Source: Sanghuangporus weigelae
Lineage: Eukaryota > Basidiomycota > Agaricomycetes > Hymenochaetales > Hymenochaetaceae
Assembly (NCBI GenBank): GCA_033182465.1
Contig: CP137319.1
Span: 3,286,001 to 3,350,000, forward strand
Direction: 5' to 3'
Length of the DNA stretch: 64,000 bases
Shown: in pieces, positions 1 through 10,149 of the stretch
Position numbering within the stretch: the first letter of the stretch is position 1
How the letters are laid out: each line of letters starts with the position of its first letter
The notes under the pieces: model-generated
What the model was told of the DNA's origin: nothing
What the model saw: the letters and a program-made list of their open reading frames with translations, nothing else
Databases searched by the model: none
Program-made: the position numbers and the translations under genes

Positions 1-850
1 CTGACAGACTACACGGGCGAGAGCGCCCGCGTGCTGGTCTATCAGGTCATGTACGCAACCTGTCCTATCAAAGGTCATGACGCAGTTTCCCTTAGCGTTC
101 CAGGATGCGGCCTGGAGGCGCAGGGAGGCTGCAGTGGGGACAGAGGTGAGGAAAGTATGTACCTCTTGTGTGGTGGTGTGGTCAGAGTGTCGCTGACTCG
201 TGGGGATTGGGTTGCCTTTAAAATTAACCACTAGGGTGGGGAACTTAGCCTTAGTGGTAGGGGGAGGGCGGGTAGCAGGGCGATTAGCGGGGGTACGGGG
301 GCGGTTAGAAGGGGGGGTGGAGGGGGGGCGCTCGGCCGGAGGTGCAGCCGCGGCGTCAGCATAGGATGCCGGGGCGGCTGCCGGAGGGGGCTCCGTTCGG
401 ACTCGACGGTCCGCCCGGGCCGGCGGGGCAGAGGGTTGGGTTGAGGGTTGTGGGAGGTTGGGTCGGGGTGCAGCAGGGGTGGTCCCGGGGCGCCGTTCTA
501 GGCGTTCCAAACGGGTCCCAATGCCGCTCACTGCATTTTGGAGAGCCACAAGAGACTTCATGGCGTCTTGTTGCTGCAGATTGGCGGTGGAGACAAGGCC
601 AGCCAGTGCACTCATGTTGTTAACAAGGTCATGAGCGGAGGGGGCAAAGGGGGCAGGGGCTGTGTTCGGTGTGGGGGTCGGGTTGTTGGTGAAAGGTAAA
701 CTATATTTGGATAAACACTCCTTTCCATTACAAGCCCTTGACCAGTGTTTCGGAACGTTTGCAAGAGCTAAAACATATTGCCTTGTAAGATGATTAACAA
801 GCTTTTTCAAGTCATGCAAAACTCCATAAGACTTTTGTTTTCATTTCAAG
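1..850 (-). mobile_element. LINE (Tad-like) ORF1 fragment, cut by the window edge
   Basis: Read on the minus strand from about 840 down to 1, one frame stays open for roughly 270 codons without a clear start ATG and runs off the window edge. It has a helical head, a Gln/Leu-rich coiled-coil-like stretch (around 640-490), a long Pro/Ala-rich linker, and then a folded segment with the motif PTLVVNF near 250. This order (coiled coil, proline linker, small RNA-binding-like domain) is usual for ORF1 of fungal LINEs, which act as nucleic-acid chaperones in retrotransposition. The endonuclease/reverse transcriptase ORF would lie beyond position 1 and is not visible. Base composition is much more GC-rich than the following kilobase. 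It could instead be the Gag-like ORF of another retroelement; family assignment is moderate. Confidence 0.55.
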
Positions 851-1150
851 AGGGATAAAACCTTTCTAGTGCTCAGACCTCTGAGTCCATAACGACGTGA
901 TGACTCAGATACATGATGACTAACAGTCTGATATTACTTTATATAGACTGCAAATCTATGTAAACTGTGCAACTTTTTCCCGATGTGTGTAACCAGTCTA
1001 CGCAAAATTCTGTCTTACTTTACACAGAAAAACTGAGTAGAACAAGATACACATTTCTGATTTCTGTGTATAAACATTCCAGTGGTGTACTTTTCGAACT
1101 ATTTTAATTCTGTAAAACTTCAGCACTGAACCTGGTGGTTGTCTTCAACA
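851..1150. other. AT-rich gap between the LINE fragment and the permease pseudogene
   Basis: No gene seen. The sequence is AT-rich and may be the 5' part of the LINE. The 5' half expected for the permease pseudogene downstream is absent here. Confidence 0.4.
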
Positions 1151-2060
1151 TGGGCAGCAATTTGAATGATATACTGAATAGCCCTATTGGTCAGCCCATG
1201 GCTACGGTAAGTGTATGAGATACGGCTCTAACTGATATCTTTTGACTTTTCAAAGATTCTTTTCAATAGTTTTGGTAAACGCCATTTGGTCTTTTATAAT
1301 ATTGTCGCATTGGGTTCAGTTCCTTGCTCCAAAACAAAACAACTCATATCTTCTCAGATTTATGACGGGGATCAGCATTGCAACATCATTTTATTTCGTC
1401 AACTGAAAGAAATCTTACTGAATCTTTGTGCATTTGTAGCTCACAGTATCGTCTCGTTTGACTTTCGCGTTTGCGCCGGCGCGCGCGATGGGGCTTTGCC
1501 CTTTTCTTTTCAAAATATCTATACCAAGTTGATCAGCGTTCAAAAACCCCGTGAAATGTGTCTGGACATCAGCTTTCATCGCGGCGCTACTTGGCTTGCT
1601 GTCATTTGCAGGACCCGCTGCTATAGGAGCCGTATTCACCTTGAGTGTAGTTGCCCAGTACGTTTCGGACTCCATCCCGATAATGGCGAGGTTTCTGGGA
1701 GGCAGAAAGGGTCCGTTTAATCTCGGAGCATTTGTAGGGTTTAATACATAAAGCTTTATTGTCTGATGCAAGAATTGCGTTTTCAGGGCCTTCCGGTTGC
1801 GCTGGTCGCAGTTTCATGGATGTTTTTCATGGCCATTGTTCTGCTCTTTCCCACAACCCCGCATACCAGTCCAGCACAAATGAACTACTCTGTTGTGGTA
1901 TTTGGAGGAGTGATTTTTTTGTCACTTGCTTACTACTTACTACTTGCCCGTTTATGGAGGATGTCACTGGTTTTCAGGGCCAGTCTCAACAGTGGAGATA
2001 CAGGATAAAGACGGCGATTCGGAAGTGGAAGGAACGGATAAACTGGACCTGGTAATTTAG
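1151..2060 (+). pseudogene. Decayed 3' half of an APC-family amino-acid/choline-type permease
   Basis: Fragments in several frames match the C-terminal half of fungal APC permeases of the GABA/choline permease type: LNDILNSPIGQPMAT, then an intron (from 1208), AIWSFIIL, VQFMTGISIAT, SSRLTFAFA, RDGALPF, AALLGLLSFAGPAAIGA, VVAQYVSDSIPI, an intron near 1732-1786, then VALVAVSWMFFMAIVLLFP and MNYSVVVFGG. The frame is lost several times: about 10 nt are missing after FNSFGKR near 1285, there are small indels in the GC repeat near 1480 and the C-run near 1550, and another shift precedes the PVYGG segment near 1945. No 5' half (first six or so membrane helices) is present. The stop codon (2058-2060) overlaps the insertion point of a MITE. 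A full-length relative, probably a different subtype, lies at 53.8-55.9 kb. Confidence 0.85.
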
Positions 2061-2560
2061 GGCCTGTTCGGCTGCAGCGTGATCTGAGATATTCCCTGCC
2101 AAAAAATGCCGCGTGATTTGAGATGATGTAGAGGTGTGATCTGAGGTTGAGGTGAGCGTTCGGTGCACTTTCAGAAATCACGTTCTCACATCACTTCCCT
2201 GCCAAATGGACCTCTATCTCAAAAACAGCTCAGACCTGTTTTTCAGATAGCGGTATCTCACATCATCTGCCACTATCTCATCCATACACGACAACTCAAC
2301 CACAAAAAAATTAATTAAAAATCACAAAAATAATCTATCCATATGGGCGCACTGCTCCCCAGTTGAAATTGAATTTTTACACGCCTGCAATGTGGTGCTA
2401 TGGGCTCTCAGCAAAAGTGAGGGTTTGGGACCAGCCGCGAGATGGGGAGTGCAAAAACATTCCCACGGTTGAGGTACTCAACTTGCCGCAACTTGCACAC
2501 TTGCATGTTGCGATTGAGGGGAAATCACGATCTCACATCACGCTGCAGCCGAACAGGCTC
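2060..2560. mobile_element. Harbinger-like MITE (501 bp)
   Basis: The ends form inverted repeats of about 31 bp with few mismatches: GGGCCTGTTCGGCTGCAGCG at the left and the complement of CGCTGCAGCCGAACAGGCTC at the right (2541-2560). The element is flanked by the 3-bp direct repeat TTA (2057-2059 and 2561-2563). A TTA/TAA target and a GGGCCTGTT-type terminus are the usual marks of PIF/Harbinger elements. It has no coding capacity, so it is non-autonomous. It inserted precisely at the stop codon of the permease pseudogene. Confidence 0.88.
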
Positions 2561-2563
2561 TTA

Positions 2564-3140
2564 AAAAAGACGGAAAGAGTAAACGCATCATTTAGCATCT
2601 TCCTCGACGATGACTCGAAGGATTTTAGGATTTAAAATTGTGCATCACGCATCTTGAGTATGCGCTGCAGTAGACCAGAAATTTAGATTCGAATGACGCG
2701 AGCTGCTTCAAACCCTGACTGTCTCTCCAATATATTTATGTATTGAGGAATGAACATGCTTGATGTTTCCTGATTAATATGCCAATATACGTTCTTTTGC
2801 TCTATCAATCTGAGCACGGGTACGGCGTTCAACGTAGTATCCTGGAGGTATGCGCTGTGCTGTTCCTTTATTCATTCACTCCAATGAGCGGAAACCCATT
2901 ATCGTTAGCGAGCACTTGCATATAAAACGCTGTATCCGCGAGCGCATTACGGACTTCACACTTTCACTCCTACCACAATTGACTTCCCTGTGTGACATCC
3001 CAGTCCCCATCAATAGACGAGATGATGCCATCTGAATCTACACGAATCTCGGAATCACAATTGCTTATATTGCAATACAAGAACAGATCAACAATTTTTC
3101 ATACAAACATATCTGAAGCTGCTATACTGATCTGGGACGC
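2564..3140. other. Intergenic, 3' of Argonaute
   Basis: AT-rich stretch downstream of the permease pseudogene and of the Argonaute stop codon. Nothing convincing is coded. Confidence 0.5.
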
Positions 3141-6033
3141 TCACATGTAGAACATGCTGTTCTTGAGCGCGTCATGGACTCCGTCCCTCCAGAGTCCCCT
3201 CGCCCTACCGATGACGTCCTGCGCCGACATCCTCGCCTCCTTGCTACCCTCGACAGGCGACATCACCTTGTGCAAGTAAAGGCGCGCGCGAGCGCATGCC
3301 CGGCTTGCCCAGTAGGCTGGTGGTACCAAGCTCACACTCTTCGTTGATGGCGCCCAAAGGTAAGAGATGTCATTGATGCCCTGTTGTAGAGCATCGGGAG
3401 AGAACTTGTTCTCATCGTGCAGCACCGTGTAATGTGCTGCACGAGCGATACCTTGCGTGCCCGCATGAGCCTGCAAGTAGAAATCGAAGTCGTATACACT
3501 CGTCACGCCCTGGTCTACGACTGTCCCAGCCAGAGAGTTCGAGGTCCTGTCCGCGTCTTCCGCCTTCGTAGGATAGAACCGAGTCTGGTGACCCTTGCTA
3601 CAAGCGATGTAAGTCAGCTTCGGCTTGTATTTCTTCAATCCACTAAATGCTTCGTTCAGCTGCTTGATCTCTGTGGCCATTACCCGCGCGTGCTGGCCAT
3701 CCGAAATACCGGCACGGAATATAAGGATGCGTTCAGGCAACGAGTCCATCCTCTCACGGTAGTCCTTCAAGCGTTCCAGAATCATACCGCGCAAGTTTTC
3801 AACAATCTATGAATGGCTGTATCAGGCGCCTGCATAATTGCGTAAAAACAAGAACACACCTCTGCTTTTGGTCCTTGAGGGGATACGCTTGCATGGTACT
3901 GAGTGAAGTTCATATCGCACGACGCCGCGACCGCCGCGATACCGGGCGCGCCCTTGACCGCATTCCCACTCGGCTTAACCACATTGACCCCGACCACCAT
4001 CGTGTTTGCCAGCCATTTCAGGGAAGCAGGCTCCAGCCGGTGGTTGGCCCCACCAAGCTTCGCATTGATCTTAAGAGCGAGATTGGCCATATATTGCTCA
4101 CGGCCCTCCTTGTCCAGCATGTTCTCAATAAGGCCAAATACCGACTGGAAGCCCTGGCTGACATCAAAGTACCGGTGGAGTCCCGCGTAGATGTGCTTAT
4201 CCCTATTTGCCATGAGGGCGAGGACCATCTGGGGCCTGCCCGAAAGCGACTCCAACAAGCTTGCTACTCTCTCCACATCCTCGTCGCGGTATGGATCCTC
4301 TCGACTCGGACGGCGGAGTTGGACCACTTGTATGATGAAGTCTGGATCGACGTTCATGCCACATGCCCGGCATTTTCCAAGCAGCGCCTTCACTGCCTCG
4401 TGCACCTGCACCTCGAGCGAGTCGTCGGACTCTTCCATGTTTCCATCCTTCAAGACCACGACTGCCAGGCGTTTAAGCTCTGAAGGCTTTGCGAACTGGA
4501 TGCCCCGCGTCGTCCAAGATCCGTTGACGACTTGTGCACGGCCCGAAGGATAAATCACCGACGGCGCGGGCAGAACGCGAGCCGCAACAACAGCCATATT
4601 CGTTGAGATTTTGAGGCCGAAGCTGGCCATCGGAAGTGCTCCCTCCTCAAAGCCTAGGAGACGGAGGCCCTTGATAGTGATCGTCTGAGCATGACCAGCT
4701 GGCGTCTTGTTGTTTGCAGCACACAGGGCTGCATTCTCCCTAGACTTCAGCTCCCCCGCAAAGAGAGTACCCGGGATAATCTTACACAACTCGGCTGGCA
4801 CAAACAGATCCTTGCCTTCTTTCCCGACATTCACCACAGGAAGGTCATCCGCGTAGCGCAGTGTAATGCGGAACTCTGGGCAACGGTCAGCACCATTTCT
4901 ATTCAGCCCTTGGATGACGCACTTTTCTGGAAATACTCCTCTATTGTGATATTGCCGAATTCTTTACTTTGGATCTTTGTCCTTCTCGCTGTACCGGGTC
5001 CGATCGCTTTCACTGTGTTGCGCCTATCGTACCCGAGGTAGCCGGTGACAACTTTCATGTTTCCGAAGAACCTCTGAGGGACAGCGCCTCGAGATTGCTG
5101 CATGAACTCGCGCAGAGCATCGGTCATGCTGCGCGGGACATAAAACGCGCTCATGCACGTATTTACATTGATCATGAGGGACTTATGAACCGGGCGGACC
5201 GAAGCGAAGAAACCGTTGACGACCTTGATGCCAGGGCGTGTAGGCACGCCCGTGTCCGCATTTGGGTCGAAATAGTACGCATTCTTCGTGAGTGCGCGAA
5301 AGCCAGTGCGAGCCGCGTGCGCCATAACGATCAAGTTGAAAGCCGAGACGATAGGCTCCGGATCGTAGTCGGGATTCTCACCACGCAGGTACCTGTTGGT
5401 GGAAGGAGTCAATATCAATACTAGATTACGGTCGAAGGGCAGGCTTTACCCAGCGAGGTCTGCTGCCTTGAGGGGCTTTGGTCCGACAAGTGTGACAAAG
5501 TACGGAATATCATGCGAGCGTGCGCCCAGTTCCTCGGACGACGGGGCCGGCGCTGTCACCGTGACCTGAAAGTTTTTCGGCAGCGGTAGTTTTGCGATGA
5601 GGCGACCCACTCCGTCGTGCGCGATGCCTTGCACGAACTGAGACAATTCCTGAGACCGAGCGAATTCGGCGACAACGTGCCTGCGCAAGTCGACGGCCTC
5701 CTTTGGAATGTTCGGTTCGATCCTGATTTTGTAATCGCACAAGACGACGTCCTTCGGGTAGTCTAGCTGGAAAAGATTGGCACGCAGAGTGATGTTGGAG
5801 CCACGCTTGCCGAAACCCGGACGCTTGACCTTGTCGTCGTCCGATGTGGAGAGCTGCTGCAGACGCGAGACGAGGTCCGAGATATCACGACTAGAGACCG
5901 TCGGCTGCGCCGATGCCTGACCACGCGGGTTATAGATCTCGACGCCGCCAGAAGATGTCCGAAGGGAGGGAGCACTTGAGCGAGCGAGGGGTGGCATTCC
6001 GTGGCCGTGTCCATTCCCACTGTGCTGGCTCAT
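3141..6033 (-). CDS. Argonaute (QDE-2/Ago type), slicer residues lost
   Basis: Small-RNA-guided silencing protein. Four exons: 6033-5450, 5392-4923, 4875-3860 and 3806-3141, with introns of 57, 47 and 53 nt; joined they give 911 residues, a normal Ago length. Order: Gly/Ser-rich N-terminal tail, N domain (about 80-200), linker and PAZ (about 225-400), MID (about 450-590), PIWI (about 600-911). Family motifs are clear, e.g. SHAGIQG-like LQAHAGTQG and DFDFYL, and the protein ends in MFYM where animal Agos end in MYFA. By alignment from memory with human AGO2, the DEDH tetrad positions are Asn649, Glu690, Ala722 (FRAGISDGQ for YRDGVSEGQ) and Ser858 (PAYWAS for PAYYAH). Spacing of 41, 32 and 136 residues fits AGO2 (40, 32, 138). 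The protein should bind guides but not cut. All splice joins keep the frame, so this is not a decayed gene. Confidence 0.96.
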
Positions 6034-6130
6034 GATTTTGTATAGTTCAAAAGTAGTAAAGCTCGATGATTTCGATTGAAGATGAGAAGAAACTGTAGCT
6101 GAGGATGGGGATTCATCGAGGAAACGGGCA

Positions 6131-6141
6131 TCCCTTTATAC
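6131..6141 (-). promoter_or_regulatory. Probable TATA box of the Argonaute gene
   Basis: Read on the minus strand, AGTATAAAGGG lies about 100 bp upstream of the Argonaute start codon, a usual TATA-to-ATG distance for basidiomycete genes. Confidence 0.5.
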
Positions 6142-6800
6142 TTTTGGGAGGCCATGCATCAGAAAGCTCGCAGAGGCGCGCAGAAGTGAGCAGAGGAGGG
6201 TTGTCTGCGGAAATCTTCACAATGTTCAGTCCGAAAATAAATGACTGCGCAAGAGAGATTTCACCACGTACCTCACAAAGTTCACAAGGAATCGAAGGAT
6301 CTAAGCAAGATACAGATTCGATTGATTCGAAGAGGTGATATGTGCAGATAGTCACTGATCCGTCACTGTTCCTCGAGCTTCTGCTCTGCTGTGTTTATCT
6401 TCACCTGGCCATGTAGTTGGGTTCGGGGAAGAGATGCGTAAACTCGATGTGCATTGCGGGCGGACGATCTAAAGTTGCGCAAGAATCCGGTTCGTGAATG
6501 GGCAGCGTAGTAGATGATCGTTAGATAGAAGAAATTTCCGTGATTGTATACTTCAACTTCTGCAAATGCCTTGCTCAATTGCAGAAGTTGAAGTTATTGC
6601 TCTTTTCTGGTCTCTTCGAATTGCTGTAGGGATCGGCGACTGCAAAAACATCATCACGTGTCGAAGACTCATTACATAAAACTTGAATAACCTGCGGCTC
6701 GCCCCTCAACACTTACTATCATCTGCAATTTATATTCACATTCACTAGCGATAAGATCGCATAGATACTTCTATTTCATTGTCACCAATCACCTTTTACC
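6142..6800. other. Intergenic between Argonaute and the GLTP-like pseudogene
   Basis: Promoter-side DNA for two divergently oriented genes. A short inverted repeat built on TTCAACTTCTGCAA/TTGCAGAAGTTGAA lies at 6550-6595. No coding region is supported. Confidence 0.5.
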
Positions 6801-7671
6801 ATGGCCCCTTATTTTGAGACTGTTGTGAAGGTGCGGCGAGATGCACGTTCAGTGAACTTCGTGCTAATTACTTCGTCGTAGTCCTTCGCCGATATACCGG
6901 TCACGGACGACGGCGCCCCGACCGCCGAGTTCCTCGAAGCATCTGACGGCCTCGTAGGAATGTTCGGGTAGTCTGATATCTCAGAGGCCATGCATCTGGC
7001 TACTCATCTGCTCCAAGATTGTAGATCTATTGGGTTGGAATATTCTCTTTCGTCCAGGCTGACATTAAAAGTAATCATCGTGCGGCCACTGCTACCGACT
7101 ACGCCTAATGTTCACCATGTCTTCTTTTAGGACGTCAGAACAGTCTTCACATCCGAACCCCAAGAATACCACACCCTGGAAAGGCTCGTTCAGAACGAAC
7201 AGAGATCTCGGAGAAAACATAGAAAAGGCTGCCTCCGTCGTCTCTTGTGGTAGGTTTGGCTTTGGATTACTTGAATAAATCCGTTCGATATTGAACCTCC
7301 TAAGCGGGCGTCTCTTCGCATTGCTCTTTTCGGGATGCACGGGCAAAGTTACACGAAGAGAAGCTTCAACCGTGCGTATCGCTGTTCTGAGACACCATCA
7401 TGGGTTCGCAATACGTGCTGTTAGCCAAGTAGCGAGTCACGCATGTCCGAATCGTCGGGATTTCTATTTGAAGATGGCCCAGAGCGGCTCACAGGAGAAA
7501 CTTGATGAGGAACTCTATCGGTGGCTAATAGATCATGATGTTCGTCCTGAGTACCTGTCAGCGCTTCTCTGCTTCACTTTAGGACGCTCTCGTGATATTA
7601 ACACGAAAAATATTGGGCTTCTTCCCCGTTCATCTCAAACCTCTGTTCGAGTAGAAGATTTCTTTGGATGA
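6801..7671 (+). pseudogene. GLTP/HET-C2-like glycolipid transfer protein, broken copy 1
   Basis: Exon 1 (6801-6830) encodes MAPYFETVVK and exon 2 (from 6882) SFADIPVTDDG through FLEASDGLVGMF, the usual start of fungal GLTP proteins, which carry sphingolipids between membranes. The next exon (from about 7029) reads DLLG and then loses frame because two bases are missing relative to copy 2 (GGGTTGG against GGGTATCGG), running into a stop. Later homologous pieces are TLERLVQNEQ (near 7180) and HHHGFAIRAVSQV through ACPNRRDFYL (near 7395-7470), in other frames. The C-terminal helix is missing. In Podospora the het-c incompatibility gene encodes a GLTP of this type; whether this locus ever had such a role is unknown. 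Confidence 0.85.
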
Positions 7672-7881
7672 TACTGACTCTTTCCTGCTGTTTGTCGCCG
7701 GGTTTCCCACAGATCGTTTTGTAACATTCTCGTATAAATGTCATAGACTGTAAGTAATACTCAACTTCCTATGTGATCTCGTACATATCAATTGTGACAC
7801 CTTCGGCTCCATGGAAGGAGTTTTCGAATAGACATTAATATCGTCACCTGATATCGAAACATGGTGATATGCCCTTGTGTA

Positions 7882-8775
7882 TTACAATGGATCGTCAAAT
7901 TCTTCACATCCTTCCAGGCACTCGATTGCCTCCATCAGTGACGTTAAGCCAAGCTCTCCTACCTCAGTCTGAAGGATGTAGGCCACGTCTAAACCAATAG
8001 TTTCTTCATCGCCTTCACTGGTGACTTCTGCTTCGAGATCCTGATGGTTAGGATCTTCCTGTTTGTCTATTATATCGAGTTCATCCGGACTGGACTCGCT
8101 GCTTTCATCACTCTCTCCACTCCAAGATTCAACGCTTTCTTCTCTGGCCTGGGATGAGGAACCTCTTTCGCTAGAGAGCCTATAGCTCTCGTCGTCTTCA
8201 TCTTCTTCGTCAGTTGAGGTATCGTCAAGGTTCCGGGTGAAGACTTCGTAATTCCAATAGGTCCCTGCAGCAGAGATTCCGATAATCGCATTTACATCAG
8301 GATGCTCGGCAAAGAAGACTTCGACCTGGAAGCAAAGATCACCATATGCCTCTCCGAGTGCGCGACGAACACGGTCAGCAGAATTGTTCTCCGGTGCGGG
8401 TTTTATCTCTACGATTGCAATGAGCCTCGAATACAACTTCTTCTTGATCACTTCGACGCCATTTTCAATCTTCCTGACATATTCTGCCTGGCGGATGAGA
8501 CCAAAATCCGGAATGCGTGATCGGATGCGAAACCTTCCATCGCTTTTCTTTATCATTCTAGACACCCGCGTTTGTGGTGCAACATTGACAGAATTGAGGC
8601 AGAGAACAACTCTAGTCAACGTTGTATTCCAAGTTTCATACCAGACGTGTTCGTGTCCACGGTGATCCTGACGGCCAGATCGTGCTTTGCACTTCTGGAT
8701 ATGACGCTCATTGCGCTTGATCGATATCCGCTCTTTCTTATGCCATGTCTTACGTAGGTCTTCCAAGGCTTGCAT
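7882..8775 (-). CDS. Gene A, copy 1: PD-(D/E)XK-like protein with acidic tail
   Basis: Single open frame of 297 residues. The head (1-75) is basic and rich in Arg/Lys/His. Residues 88-126 carry IPDFGLI and then AIVEIKPAP: Asp90, Glu123 and Lys125 fit a PD...ExK metal-nuclease core, followed by a helix with Gln150 and a GTYWNYEVF strand. Many agaricomycete proteins of unknown role share this RIPDF...EIKP pattern. From about 185 the protein becomes a Ser/Glu/Asp-rich tail, then a helical, still acidic end. Its start faces gene B, 476 bp away. The copy at 11.3-12.2 kb is clearly diverged yet equally open, which argues for selection on the protein. Nuclease activity is inferred from the motif only; it could be an inactive fold or a nucleic-acid-binding protein. 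Confidence 0.8.
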   Translation of the reverse strand: MQALEDLRKTWHKKERISIKRNERHIQKCKARSGRQDHRGHEHVWYETWNTTLTRVVLCLNSVNVAPQTRVSRMIKKSDGRFRIRSRIPDFGLIRQAEYVRKIENGVEVIKKKLYSRLIAIVEIKPAPENNSADRVRRALGEAYGDLCFQVEVFFAEHPDVNAIIGISAAGTYWNYEVFTRNLDDTSTDEEDEDDESYRLSSERGSSSQAREESVESWSGESDESSESSPDELDIIDKQEDPNHQDLEAEVTSEGDEETIGLDVAYILQTEVGELGLTSLMEAIECLEGCEEFDDPL

Positions 8776-9251
8776 TATTGATAATCGGTGTGATAGAGAC
8801 GGGGTCGCGTACGGGATTGGACGCGAGGGTATCCTATGTGCCCAGAGCGGTGAAGAGAAGACAAAGTTGTTTAATGAAGAGATCGTTCAGTTTCTCAATG
8901 AAAATGCACTTCGCGGCTCGTAGACTCCAAATTAAGGCTGCATTAGGGCAGGTCAACTATCAAACCAACCGCATGGAAACAGCGGAATGAATGAATAAGA
9001 TATAATGATCTATTTCATGTTGATACATCAAAATCAGGAGTAACTCATTGAACAATTTTGGTGGCAACAGCAGCTGTAATGGATCTCTATGATCACGCTT
9101 AGTGGCCATTTCTTTTTCACTCAGGTTTGAAGTTACGGCGAAGTATCTATCTAAATACTGGCTCCTCCTTAAATGATTAGTAATTCGATCACGTGCATAT
9201 TTGGAGGACATAGGTCAGTTTGCATCCGGGTGGTTCGTTCTACTTCTCATC
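8776..9251. promoter_or_regulatory. Shared divergent promoter region of gene pair A1/B1
   Basis: Genes A and B point away from each other across this stretch. It contains a CACGTG E-box-type site at 9190-9195, about 60 bp before the B1 start; the second pair also has CACGTG upstream of B. Stretches near 8850-8930 are conserved with the second intergenic region (e.g. AAGTTGTTTAA and TCAATGAAAATG), suggesting a conserved leader or regulatory DNA. Confidence 0.45.
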
Positions 9252-9855
9252 ATGACGTCTGCACGCAACGAAACGAAGACTTTGAGGTGCCAATTTTCTC
9301 AACACTTTCAAGTTCTTACTTATAACGTGCTTTAGCGCCAAAATGCAGAAGCTCCAACTTGAGCCAATCGAGACTGTTCCTCAAGTTTGGGTGTATGGGT
9401 TCTGGTTCAAGAATAAACATATGCGACGATTGGCCCGCAGCCTCAAACTGAACTGGGATAAGAACGCATTCAAGGTCACATTCAATCTACTGAGCCACGT
9501 CTTGAGAACGACTCATGTTTACTGCACTGTCCGCGACGTTAAATACCGAGATCAGAACGCGATGATCATGGCATTCGTAGAAAGTGAGGGTGGGCGCAAC
9601 TTGGACGATTGCGAGTTCACCCCGAAGCAGATGGACAAAGTCCGAAAGGCCATGGGTTTACCTAGCGGAACGAGACCCAAGTGGTACGAGGTCAACGGAT
9701 TGGCTTATGCCTCAGATCAGGAGAGCGACAGCGAGGACGAAGAATTCCCGTATGAATACACGCCAAATTCGATCTTCGAGCGTGAACCCAAGCACGTGGA
9801 CTCGGACGAATTCGATAGTGATGAGGATGGGGATTTTTCTGAAGACATTTCTTAG
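9252..9855 (+). CDS. Gene B, copy 1: small protein with acidic tail, unknown family
   Basis: Two exons, 9252-9286 and 9336-9855 (intron 49 nt), 184 residues. Exon 1 reads MTSARNETKTL and matches MASARKETNGL of copy 2, which supports this start over the downstream in-frame ATG at 9343. The core (about 25-125) has the conserved motif VYGFWFKNKHMRRLAR, a WDKNAFKVTF block and an FTPKQMDKVRKAMGLP helix. The last 45 residues are strongly acidic (runs such as ESDSEDEE and DEFDSDEDGD). I recognise no known domain. Five copies or relics lie between 9 and 21 kb. The basic-aromatic head with an acid tail could suit nucleic-acid or histone interplay, or neutralising a basic partner; this is inference. 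Confidence 0.8.
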
Positions 9856-10149
9856 ATCTGGTCGTACCGATGCTGATATTTTCGTCAGTGAATATATTGT
9901 ATTTATATTTCGACTCAGGCTTTGCTTTATATTGTATACGCGGCTTGGAGTTCATAATCAGTTTTTGTCTGGAGTGGTGATTAAAGGAAGCGACGTTCTT
10001 CATGACCGATAAGACGAAGAGTTCTTAGACGAATGGTCCGTCTTGCTTGGTCAGGTGCGCACTATAGGCCTCTCGTTCATGCGCATTAAACTCGATCGAA
10101 GACTCGTAGAATCCAATGAAGATTTGAGGTGTTCCTTTTGATAGTGTAG

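Noticed and set aside
3417-4553. Long plus-strand open frames across the Argonaute gene
   Set aside because: They are antisense frames of the Argonaute exons, whose minus-strand reading gives the full conserved protein.
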